Shown here one piece after another: positions 57,315-64,000 of a DNA stretch of 64,000 bases. The notes below the pieces were generated by a model. The model had not been told where the DNA came from and ran no database searches. It worked only from the letters and a program-made list of their open reading frames with translations. Origin of the DNA: Parachlamydiaceae bacterium (GTDB lineage Bacteria > Chlamydiota > Chlamydiia > Chlamydiales > Parachlamydiaceae); NCBI GenBank assembly GCA_025451995.1, contig JANWJE010000086.1:37453-101452 (forward strand), written 5' to 3'. Both the position numbers and the translations under genes were made by a program. Every line of letters begins with the position of its first letter. Position 1 is the first letter of the stretch.

Positions 57315-58745
57315 CTAAGAAGTGATTAACGGCTCAACTTTTCTCATAGCGTTAAGCTCTAATATAGGAATGCGACCTTCAAGATAGCCGTGAGGGAGGT
57401 ATTTCATAGCTTCAGGCAATATTGGTGCTTTTTCTGGTCCAAATAAAACATTAGAAGCTTCATGAAAAGCTCTTTCAAGTGCCTTACCATGTGCATCAAG
57501 GCTTTTGAATAGACGGAGAGCACGAATCTGTTGTTTCTTAGAGCAATAGCATCTCAATAAGAGAAAAATCCAATGTGGAGTTGGAAGAACTTCTTTGCCT
57601 ACCTTTAAGGTTTTATCTAAAAAGTTAACATCAAGGGAGGTGATGTTAAGAATGTCATTTGTGCTTATGCAATCGCTTTTGCCTAATGATGCTATCCATA
57701 TCCGAATTAAGATGACAACCGTAATATCGCCAGCTTTTGTATTTTTTGAGTCTACAATAAAAGTCCTATAGAAGTAGTTAAGGATGGAATTCATTGTTTG
57801 GTAATCAATGACATGGCTGGTTTCCCATCTCCCAAGTTTTATCGTTGGTTTTTTAGGTGGATTTTTCGAAAAACCTTTCTCAAGTGGTATCAATGGCAAT
57901 TTTTTGAACGATTTATCTATGATAACATCTTCAAAAATTCTTTTTTCCAGCTCTTCTTTATAGATTTTGCGTAAAGCAAAACGATGTTTATCCCTTCGAT
58001 CATGAATTGATTTCATGACCTTTTCATAGGCTATACTTATGGATTCTCCTTCTAATGGTGCAAAACTAACTGAATCCAAATTACGTGGATTGGCAGCTAT
58101 TTCGACATCGACATCGGGATTGGATTCTTCAGAAGGAGATTTTTGAAATTTTTTTTTAGAATCTTCCCAAGTTGGTAGAGCATCTTTTTTCAATAAGTTT
58201 TCACTCATTCGCTCTTTTTGCTTTGCATATTCCGCTTTTATGAAAGGCTTTTGCCTTTCATATCTAGCTATAGTTTGAATTTGATGGGTTAAAGAATTTT
58301 GCATCCACTCTTTCTTTATTCTATCAAACTGATTTTGTTCCAAGGGAAGACTACATAAATCCAATAGAGGAAAATCCAGAGACATTGTTAGATGCTCTTC
58401 TAAATTATCTATCAAAGTATCCCACGCGATAAATCTCTTGATTGCCTTAACAGGTGATTCCTCAAGATATTTTCTCTCTACTATCTCAATAAAGCCACCT
58501 CGACCTTTCAATTTTAAAATTTCAGACTTTTTGGGATTGGGCTTAAAATGGTAGAAAGCATAGCGATATACCTTAACCATGGTTTTTAAAGGCATTAAAT
58601 GCGTCAAAATATTGACTGTAACATTTCTGTTGCCTTTCGACTGAGTGTGAGACAACTCGAACTGCAAAGAAGTGTTCTTATTGCGAAATTTTTGAGCTAA
58701 AAGCATCAAGTCTCTAGCTAGCTTCTGATTTTTTGTCAGTGCCAT
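57315..58745 (-). CDS. Integrase-coupled partner protein of E4 (possible inactive tyrosine-recombinase fold)
   Basis: A 476-residue protein whose start lies 32 bases inside the integrase gene. C-terminal residues ~330-440 give the best integrase-like pattern: VVILIRIWIASLGKSDCISTNDILNITSLDVNFLDKTLKVGKEVLPTPHWIFLLLRCY, i.e. the LxLxxxDxxxxxxxIxV and VPLP-type strands of tyrosine recombinases, without TGxR, HxxR or Tyr. The N-terminus is basic and helical (KLARDLMLLAQKFRNKNTSLQF). Similar in length and layout to the E2 partner. Function as integrase cofactor is inferred. Confidence 0.6.
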   Translation of the reverse strand: MALTKNQKLARDLMLLAQKFRNKNTSLQFELSHTQSKGNRNVTVNILTHLMPLKTMVKVYRYAFYHFKPNPKKSEILKLKGRGGFIEIVERKYLEESPVKAIKRFIAWDTLIDNLEEHLTMSLDFPLLDLCSLPLEQNQFDRIKKEWMQNSLTHQIQTIARYERQKPFIKAEYAKQKERMSENLLKKDALPTWEDSKKKFQKSPSEESNPDVDVEIAANPRNLDSVSFAPLEGESISIAYEKVMKSIHDRRDKHRFALRKIYKEELEKRIFEDVIIDKSFKKLPLIPLEKGFSKNPPKKPTIKLGRWETSHVIDYQTMNSILNYFYRTFIVDSKNTKAGDITVVILIRIWIASLGKSDCISTNDILNITSLDVNFLDKTLKVGKEVLPTPHWIFLLLRCYCSKKQQIRALRLFKSLDAHGKALERAFHEASNVLFGPEKAPILPEAMKYLPHGYLEGRIPILELNAMRKVEPLITS

Positions 58746-59820
58746 TAATATCCTTAAAAATTCGCTCGTTTACAGCCGAAGAAAGCCGATATGTAATTTT
58801 TGCATTCATATGAGTGTAGCGTTGAAGCATCTGTAAGGTTTGGTGTCCCATTGCTGTTGCAAGTTCTAAATTGGAGGCTCCAGACTCGGAAGCATAAGTA
58901 CAAAAAGTATGCCTTAAATCATGCATACGTAGATTTTTTATCCTTGCGCGCTTTAAAGCTTCGTCCCAAGCCTTTCTTATACAGATTTTTCCAAAACGTT
59001 TCTTTGCTGGAAAGACAAAAGGAGTATTAGGGTTTCTCTTTGAGTAATGAGAACGAAGCAGGTCAAGAGCTTCTCCCACAATTGAAACTGTACGGTGTTT
59101 TCCATTTTTGGTTTCTTTCAAGATAATTATTTGCCTATCAAGGTCAATACAGTCCCAAGTGAGTCCTAATATTTCACCTCGCCGCATACCTGTAGTTGCT
59201 GCCAAAACCACAACAGGCAATAAGTGTTCATTTCGGCTGTTTTTGCATGCTTCATATAAACGAGGCCATTCGTCAAGAGACACAATCCTATCCCGTCCGT
59301 TTGGCTCTTTAAACTTTGTAACTCGCCGACAAGGATTATCAGTAACCCAACCACATTCATTAACTCCATATGTGAATAGGGTGGACAGTGTCGCAAGGTA
59401 GCGGTTAACGGTTGTTTGTGAGCGCTTAACCTTTTTTGAAGTCAATCCATTTGCAAGTTCTTGTCGGCACTGAGCAATTAAATCTGACGAAATTCTTGTG
59501 AGGCAATATTTGCCTAATTTATCGCGCCACCATTCCAGATGACGCTTCATATTCCGAGCATCTTTAGGCTTTGTGGGGAGAATAATTGTTGTATAACGAT
59601 CAATGAGGTCTGACAAAGTCTGTTTACCGTTCATTTGATCGGTAGGACCATACCCTTGTCTTCTACGGGCTTTTTCTTGCTTTTGCCAATCTTTGGCTTC
59701 TTGGAGCGTAGGAAACGTTTTAGACTTTGGAGGAAAGCCGTCACTTTCTCTAATCTGAACCCTGTAGCTTACAATGTTATTTTTGCTTGTTCTTTTTTGA
59801 ATGCCTTGCGTCATGCTCAT
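58714..59820 (-). CDS. Tyrosine recombinase/integrase of E4
   Basis: The 368-residue integrase has TTGMRRGEIL, HDLRHTFCTYAS and GHQTLQMLQRYTHM, so all catalytic residues are present. The N-terminal arm-binding domain is VSYRVQIRESDGFPPKSKTFPTLQEAKDWQKQEKARRR. The start may be the second ATG (59814). It lies about 190 bp from the tRNA-Met 3' end. An inverted repeat TGCTCATGC...GCGTGAGCA (8 of 9 pairs) brackets the start region. It should integrate at the tRNA and excise E4. Confidence 0.9.
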   Translation of the reverse strand: MSMTQGIQKRTSKNNIVSYRVQIRESDGFPPKSKTFPTLQEAKDWQKQEKARRRQGYGPTDQMNGKQTLSDLIDRYTTIILPTKPKDARNMKRHLEWWRDKLGKYCLTRISSDLIAQCRQELANGLTSKKVKRSQTTVNRYLATLSTLFTYGVNECGWVTDNPCRRVTKFKEPNGRDRIVSLDEWPRLYEACKNSRNEHLLPVVVLAATTGMRRGEILGLTWDCIDLDRQIIILKETKNGKHRTVSIVGEALDLLRSHYSKRNPNTPFVFPAKKRFGKICIRKAWDEALKRARIKNLRMHDLRHTFCTYASESGASNLELATAMGHQTLQMLQRYTHMNAKITYRLSSAVNERIFKDINGTDKKSEAS

Positions 59821-60130
59821 GCTCCATTTGATTGGTTAGCGTGAGCAGTGACATGGTCACCACGACGACAATTGCTGTGATTTGCTGAGGTGTATAGAGT
59901 CGAACTGTGCCACCTGTGTGCCACGACCCATTTAGTGGCTTGGGTTTTCAATGATTTAATGTAATCATCATAAACCTTAAGCACTGTTACTCAACAAGTT
60001 ATAAAAAGTGGGGCAACTTGGACTTGAACCAAGGACCAGCGGGTTATGAGTCCGCTGCTCTAACCACTGAGCTATTGCCCCGTATGGAATGGACGATACT
60101 ATAGCAGATAAAGAGTGTCGGAATCAAGAC
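59821..60130. other. Region between E4 integrase and S10 peptidase
   Basis: Holds the tRNA-Met gene (60009-60081) and its AAAAAG flank. Bases 59848-60002 have no gene; they are the probable attachment-arm region of E4, but I find no clear repeats of integrase arm sites. Confidence 0.6.
60009..60081 (-). tRNA. tRNA-Met (CAU anticodon)
   Basis: The minus strand folds into a complete cloverleaf: acceptor GGGGCAA/TTGCCCC with A discriminator at 60009, D arm GCTC...GAGC, anticodon arm GCGGA-CTCATAA-CCCGC (one A-C pair next to the loop), T arm CTTGG-TTCAAGT-CCAAG. Anticodon CAU means Met, or Ile2 if lysidine-modified; the stem pattern cannot fully decide. No CCA is encoded. This gene is the integration site for the elements to its left. 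Confidence 0.92.
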
Positions 60131-61660
60131 TTATCTTTTGACTGCTTCGCCCTCTCGCCCCTCTTGTTGTTGGCTTTTCAGAGTCTCGCGGTAGAATGAG
60201 GCGAGATCTGCCTTTAACTTAATCAAAGAGGGGTGGTGAATATACATCATATGGCCCGCTTCATAATGCCTCATTGTCACGTGATGGCTAATGCTTGGGT
60301 CCAGACCGAGGTGATTGAAGGTATATTCCGTAGCAAAGAATGGCGTTGCTAAATCGTAATAGCCATTTCCTACAAAGACTCTTAAATAGGGGTTTTTTGT
60401 CATCACGCTGCGCAGCGTGTCTGCCACATTTAAATATTTATTTGAACTGGCGTAATCCCATGGCTGCACATTTGTTAGTATTTTATAGGTCCCCTCTTTG
60501 TTCCATTTTAGGTCTGTTCGTATATATTGATTCATGGTAGCTGTGAAGGCACCAAAAATAGCGTCAGCGCTTGGGTCGTATTCAAAATGCTCACCAACAG
60601 CGTCGGCATCAATCCCTTTAAAGCGGCTATCAAAACGGCCAACTGTTTTTCTTTGATCGCGGAGAAGCTCCTTTGCAAAACGAAACATATCGATTCTCAA
60701 ATTACTTCGTTCAATGTATTCAGATGACAATCCGGTAAAACGGGTCAGTTGATTGACGATGCGGCTCCGTTCTTGATCTTTTAATAAATCCCCTTTAAAC
60801 AGGGCGAGCGAATAATCATTGATGACAAATTGTCTTGCTGCTTGCATTGTATCGTGAAAATTTGCTTGAAGATCAGGAGAAAGTTTTTTATGATACCATG
60901 CTGTAGCTGTATAGGAGGGGAGAAAAAGGAGATAAGAAAGATCATTGCCTGCATTAAAATCAATGGACTGGAAATTTAAAACAGTCGATATGAGGACCAA
61001 GCCATTGACATAGATAAATTGTTCGTCATGAAGATGGCCGGCTAAACCTGCGGCGCGCGTTGTCCCATAACTTTCTCCAATAATAAATTTCGGAGACTCC
61101 CAACGTTGATACCTCGTTAAGTACAATCGAATAAATTCAGCGACAGATTTAACATCTTCTTCTACCCCATGAAATTTTTTGGCATCTTCCTGTGGTATCG
61201 CTCTGCTAAAGCCTGTAGAAACCGGATCAATAAAAACTAAGTCAGTATCATCGAGAATGGAATAGTCATTATCTATTAAATGAAAAGGTGGAATAGCGTC
61301 CCCATTGTCATTTAAAAAAACTCTTTTAGGTCCTAGCACCCCTAAATGCAACCATACAGCCGAAGAGCCCGGTCCGCCATTAAAACAAAATGTAATTGGT
61401 CTATTTTGTTGATTTTCAGTTCCTTCTTTAATATAGGTGATATAAAACACACTTGCTTTGGATTTGCATTTTTCATCTTTCAATAAAAAATTTCCTGCGA
61501 TTGCTTTATAAGAAATAGGATTTCCATTGATTATTATTTCATGTTTTGTTTCCGATTGTTCTTCCTTCTCCTCGCAGATATTTTCTTCTTTATTTTCATC
61601 TGCAAAGGCTGACGAAAAGAAGCAGATCATAAATATGAGAATTAATTGGGTGAATTGCAT
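60131..61660 (-). CDS. Secreted serine carboxypeptidase-like protein (peptidase S10)
   Basis: The signal peptide MQFTQLILIFMICFFSSAFA is followed by the S10 fold: ITFCFNGGPGSSAVWLHLG (oxyanion region), FIIGESYGTTRAAGL (nucleophile Ser197), VFVGNGYYDLATP (Asp) and RHYEAGHMMYIH (His), so the Ser-Asp-His triad is complete. Length 509 residues is normal. It probably trims peptides or oligopeptides in the periplasm or outside. It is the first chromosomal gene to the right of the tRNA and is read toward it. Its stop lies 50 bp from the tRNA 5' end. Confidence 0.88.
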   Translation of the reverse strand: MQFTQLILIFMICFFSSAFADENKEENICEEKEEQSETKHEIIINGNPISYKAIAGNFLLKDEKCKSKASVFYITYIKEGTENQQNRPITFCFNGGPGSSAVWLHLGVLGPKRVFLNDNGDAIPPFHLIDNDYSILDDTDLVFIDPVSTGFSRAIPQEDAKKFHGVEEDVKSVAEFIRLYLTRYQRWESPKFIIGESYGTTRAAGLAGHLHDEQFIYVNGLVLISTVLNFQSIDFNAGNDLSYLLFLPSYTATAWYHKKLSPDLQANFHDTMQAARQFVINDYSLALFKGDLLKDQERSRIVNQLTRFTGLSSEYIERSNLRIDMFRFAKELLRDQRKTVGRFDSRFKGIDADAVGEHFEYDPSADAIFGAFTATMNQYIRTDLKWNKEGTYKILTNVQPWDYASSNKYLNVADTLRSVMTKNPYLRVFVGNGYYDLATPFFATEYTFNHLGLDPSISHHVTMRHYEAGHMMYIHHPSLIKLKADLASFYRETLKSQQQEGREGEAVKR

Positions 61661-61715
61661 GGTTATTCCTTTATCTCTATTTTCTTTTTAAAATTTTCTC
61701 TTGAAACATAAGAAA

Positions 61716-62348
61716 CTAAACATTTAAAAAATTTTTTAAATCTCGGCAAGAAATCAAAGCCGCACCCGCAAAGCGCATTTTTTCACAAGCTTTTTCGATA
61801 TCATGCGGCTGTAAATTTACTCCTCGACAGGCATCAAGAATAACAAAAACTTGAAAGCCAAGTTCGCTTGCATCTAAGGCAGAAAATTTTATACAGTAGT
61901 CCGTTGCAAGGCCGGCAATATAAATTTCTTTGACCCCTTTTTCTTTCAAATAATTTTCTAATCCAGTGGAGTGGAGATGGCCATTATCGTAAAAAACACT
62001 ATAGCTATCCAGTAAAGGATCCATTCCTTTATAAATCACTTTATCGACTTGGGTTGTATCCCATCCCGGCGCAAATTCCGATCCTATTGTTCCCTGAACG
62101 CAATGCGCCGGCCATAAGATTTGATCTAACCCGGCTAAGTGGATATGATCCCCAACGTTCTTCCCTTCGTGGTTATCAGCAAAGCTCATGTGATCGTGAG
62201 GATGCCAATCCTTAGAGGCAATGATAAGATCAAAGGGATAATGGATGATTTCATTGATGATTGGAATGATTCTATCCCCCTCTTCCACCGCAAGCGCACC
62301 GCCTGGAAGAAAATCATTTTGAATATCTATGAGTAAAAGCGCTTTCAT
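61716..62348 (-). CDS. pncA: Nicotinamidase/pyrazinamidase PncA
   Basis: The isochorismatase-like fold carries ALLLIDIQNDFLPGGALAV (catalytic Asp), IASKDWHPHDHMSFADNH (catalytic Lys, metal-binding Asp and His residues) and GLATDYCIKFSALDA (nucleophilic Cys). It hydrolyses nicotinamide to nicotinate in NAD salvage. At 210 residues it is the usual size. It overlaps the pncB stop by four bases (62345-62348) and is read after it, so both act in one pathway and one operon. Confidence 0.93.
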   Translation of the reverse strand: MKALLLIDIQNDFLPGGALAVEEGDRIIPIINEIIHYPFDLIIASKDWHPHDHMSFADNHEGKNVGDHIHLAGLDQILWPAHCVQGTIGSEFAPGWDTTQVDKVIYKGMDPLLDSYSVFYDNGHLHSTGLENYLKEKGVKEIYIAGLATDYCIKFSALDASELGFQVFVILDACRGVNLQPHDIEKACEKMRFAGAALISCRDLKNFLNV

Positions 62349-63820
62349 AATGGAGAATTTCTAATCTGCCGAATTAATTCTATTTTTAAATCATATAGCC
62401 GCTTTTCCATTCCTACAGGATACACATGCGGATTCAAAAAACGCTTGATCCCTATTGAAAATTGGCTGAGTTCTTTTAGAGTATTTTGTCTGATGTCATT
62501 TAAAGGGGGTCTTTTATAAACACTCTTGCCATTTTTGAAAATAGGGACGAGTAAATCCTGATTTTGGACCCCCTCTTTTATTGAGTGGATATGGGTTGGG
62601 TCTAATGGATCAATGCTTAAGCAATCGAGCTTCCATGGCATATTTAAATCGTAAATCACATCGCAAAGATTTTTTCCATTTGCAACAAAGCGTTTGACTT
62701 GAAGGATGCCGGGATTTGACACCTTTAGCATTTGTTCTGAAAGTTTTAATTTATATTTCCAATCTTCCCCGGGATTTCGAATCGCAGATAGCTTATAAAC
62801 TCCATCGAGAGCGGGTTGGTCTCTGCTGGTCACCAGATTTGTCCCTACCCCCCAAACATTGATTTGCGCCCCTTGCCTTTTTAACTCGCTAATGATCGTT
62901 TCGTCTAACTCATTGCTCGCGATAATTTCAGTTTCCGGAAACCCGGCTTGGTTCAGCAATTCTCTACTTTTAATGCTTAAATCTGCCAAATCTCCTGAAT
63001 CTAAACGAATGCCTAAAAATTTTATCCCTCGTTCCTTGAGCCATCTTCCTACTTCAATGGCCTTCTTTACCCCTTCAATTGTATTATAGGTGTCAACTAA
63101 AAAGACGCAATTATTCGGCAAATATTTAGCATAGTTGCGAAAAGCCTCAAGCTCGTCATCAAAGACCATTACCCAACTATGAGCATGCGTTCCTTTAACC
63201 GGAATTCCATAGAGTTTTCCCGCCAATAAATTGGAAGTCGAATCACATCCTCCGATATAGGCTGCCCTGCTAGCGGTCAATGCTCCATCGATTCCTTGCG
63301 CTCTTCTCATCCCAAATTCAATGACGGAATCTCCCTTTGCAGCCAAACAGATACGCGCGGCTTTCGTTGCAATCAATGTTGGAAAATTAATAAGGTTAAG
63401 GAGTGGGCTTTCCAGGAGTTGCGCCTCAATTAAAGGAGCTTGGACGCGGATGAGAGGTTCATAAGGAAACACCAAGGTCCCTTCTGGTATTGCGTCCAGA
63501 TTGCCTGTAAATTTTAGGTCGCTGAGATATTTTAAAAATCCTTCGTCAAAATACGGGGAATTATCCCCGGCTTTTAAATCTGCTAAATAGTTCAGATCCG
63601 AAGATTGAAATTTGAAGCGCTCTATGAATTGGATGGCATTTTCAAGACCGGCCGCAACGGTGAATCCCCCCTTAAAAGGCATTTTCCGAAAAAAAAGATG
63701 GAAATTGGCCTCTTTTTGAGCTAAACCCGCTTTCCAATAACCATAAATCATGGTCATTTGGTAAAAATCGGTCAACAAAGCTAAAGATTGATCATAAATT
63801 GTAGAAATAGATTGCACCAT
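62345..63820 (-). CDS. pncB: Nicotinate phosphoribosyltransferase PncB
   Basis: The 491-residue protein has the family features ALLTDFYQMTMIYGYWKAG, EFGMRRAQGIDGALTASRAAYIGGCDSTSN, the KGTHAHSWVM histidine loop (autophosphorylated His in NAPRTase), VFLVDTYNTIEGVKKAI, GIRLDSGDLADLS and an INVWGVGTNLVTS phosphate-binding stretch. It makes nicotinate mononucleotide from nicotinate and PRPP, using the product of PncA. First gene of the pncB-pncA operon. Full length. Confidence 0.93.
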   Translation of the reverse strand: MVQSISTIYDQSLALLTDFYQMTMIYGYWKAGLAQKEANFHLFFRKMPFKGGFTVAAGLENAIQFIERFKFQSSDLNYLADLKAGDNSPYFDEGFLKYLSDLKFTGNLDAIPEGTLVFPYEPLIRVQAPLIEAQLLESPLLNLINFPTLIATKAARICLAAKGDSVIEFGMRRAQGIDGALTASRAAYIGGCDSTSNLLAGKLYGIPVKGTHAHSWVMVFDDELEAFRNYAKYLPNNCVFLVDTYNTIEGVKKAIEVGRWLKERGIKFLGIRLDSGDLADLSIKSRELLNQAGFPETEIIASNELDETIISELKRQGAQINVWGVGTNLVTSRDQPALDGVYKLSAIRNPGEDWKYKLKLSEQMLKVSNPGILQVKRFVANGKNLCDVIYDLNMPWKLDCLSIDPLDPTHIHSIKEGVQNQDLLVPIFKNGKSVYKRPPLNDIRQNTLKELSQFSIGIKRFLNPHVYPVGMEKRLYDLKIELIRQIRNSPL

Positions 63821-64000
63821 TTGATTGCATTTTAAAGCTCTTTGGGTTTAAAAAATAGAATTTTCTAATATATTCCGTCCAGTTGAAAGCTGGAAAATTT
63901 AACAAGGAGGCGGCCTGATTTTGCATCAGGCAAAGCCGGTGCCGAAGCAGCACAACTTGAATAAGTTGTGCGATGCAGGCAGATGCAAAAGCAGAGCCAA
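63821..64000. other. Intergenic end of window with two hairpins
   Basis: Two perfect hairpins follow a purine-rich AAGGAGG (63904-63910): GCCTGAT-TTTGC-ATCAGGC (63913-63931) and CACAACTT-GAAT-AAGTTGTG (63951-63970). No T-run follows. The sequence could be a leader, a repeat or the start of another gene; it is cut by the window end. Confidence 0.4.

Larger units (their letters stand above)
47567..60002. mobile_element. Integrative element E4 (satellite-like), 12.4 kb, adjacent to the intact tRNA-Met
   Basis: Left boundary is the repeat at 47567-47619, right boundary the tRNA-Met gene at 60009 (flank from 60003). Core from right to left: integrase, partner, HTH, P4-type helicase, 205-residue protein, HGGxSTG protein. 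Cargo: zinc-ribbon protein, XRE regulator, NERD-NTPase, ankyrin protein. As the tRNA-adjacent member it is probably the newest insertion. Confidence 0.8.

Noticed and set aside
21778..60081. Complete prophage
   Set aside because: Integrases and replication genes are present, but I find no capsid, portal, tail, large terminase or holin genes in any of the units.
21778..60081. Conjugative element (ICE)
   Set aside because: No relaxase, coupling protein or type IV secretion genes are seen.
1..64000. CRISPR array
   Set aside because: No regularly spaced short repeats; the only long direct repeats are the tRNA-derived att copies.

Overview
The window is AT-rich and densely coded. It looks like an accessory region of an amoeba-associated intracellular bacterium, either an environmental chlamydia or a Legionella-like organism. 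The evidence is indirect: a Legionella-type spectinomycin kinase, FosX, polymorphic toxin, ankyrin and leucine-rich-repeat genes, and heavy mobile-element traffic. I cannot fix the genus from sequence alone.

The dominant structure is a tandem array of integrative elements at one tRNA-Met(CAU) gene (minus strand, 60009-60081). The 3' part of this tRNA is repeated in direct orientation at 21778-21829, 36369-36416 and 47567-47619. The repeats bound three complete elements, here called E2 (21778-36368, 14.6 kb), E3 (36369-47566, 11.2 kb) and E4 (47567-60002, 12.4 kb). Each has the same plan read leftward from the tRNA-proximal end: tyrosine integrase, a large coupled partner protein that I suspect is a catalytically dead integrase-fold protein, a small AlpA/excisionase-like HTH protein, a primase/helicase module (TOPRIM primase plus SF3 helicase in E2, a DUF927 protein in E3, a P4-type helicase in E4), then a small protein of the DUF5681, STGP or HGGxSTG type that often lies beside phage terminases, and finally a variable cargo block. 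Size and order resemble phage satellites (P4/PICI-like), but no capsid, tail or large terminase gene is visible.

Left of 21.8 kb lies an older, decayed part of the array. Two paralogous integrases (19341-21610), a partner gene and an HTH fragment are fused to a DUF5681 fragment at about 18.37 kb, apparently by a deletion that removed the replication module. A second fossil (2273-2777) matches the HGGxSTG gene pair of E4. The cargo between them includes a polymorphic toxin tip with candidate immunity gene (2-1125), a HigBA-like toxin-antitoxin pair (1261-1903), a VOC/EVE/MarR operon, a DauR-like regulator with a nonsense-interrupted aminotransferase and an ornithine-cyclodeaminase-like gene, a GntR operon, and a run of resistance-like genes (streptomycin-kinase-like, spectinomycin kinase, GrpB-DHFR fusion, Qnr-like pentapeptide protein). 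It ends with an AbiEi/AbiEii operon that carries a leucine-rich-repeat gene as third member.

E2 cargo holds a TIGR04255 three-gene cassette, a broken NNNPGN/DUF3892 gene, GNAT and SDR genes and fosX. E3 cargo holds an intact NNNPGN/DUF3892 gene, a CPBP protease and an SDR-GNAT pair, and its core has a YhcG-type nuclease inserted between integrase and partner. E4 cargo holds an ankyrin protein and a 1112-residue NERD-NTPase with an XRE regulator, a plausible antiphage system. Right of the tRNA the sequence looks like core chromosome: a secreted S10 carboxypeptidase and the NAD-salvage pair pncA-pncB.
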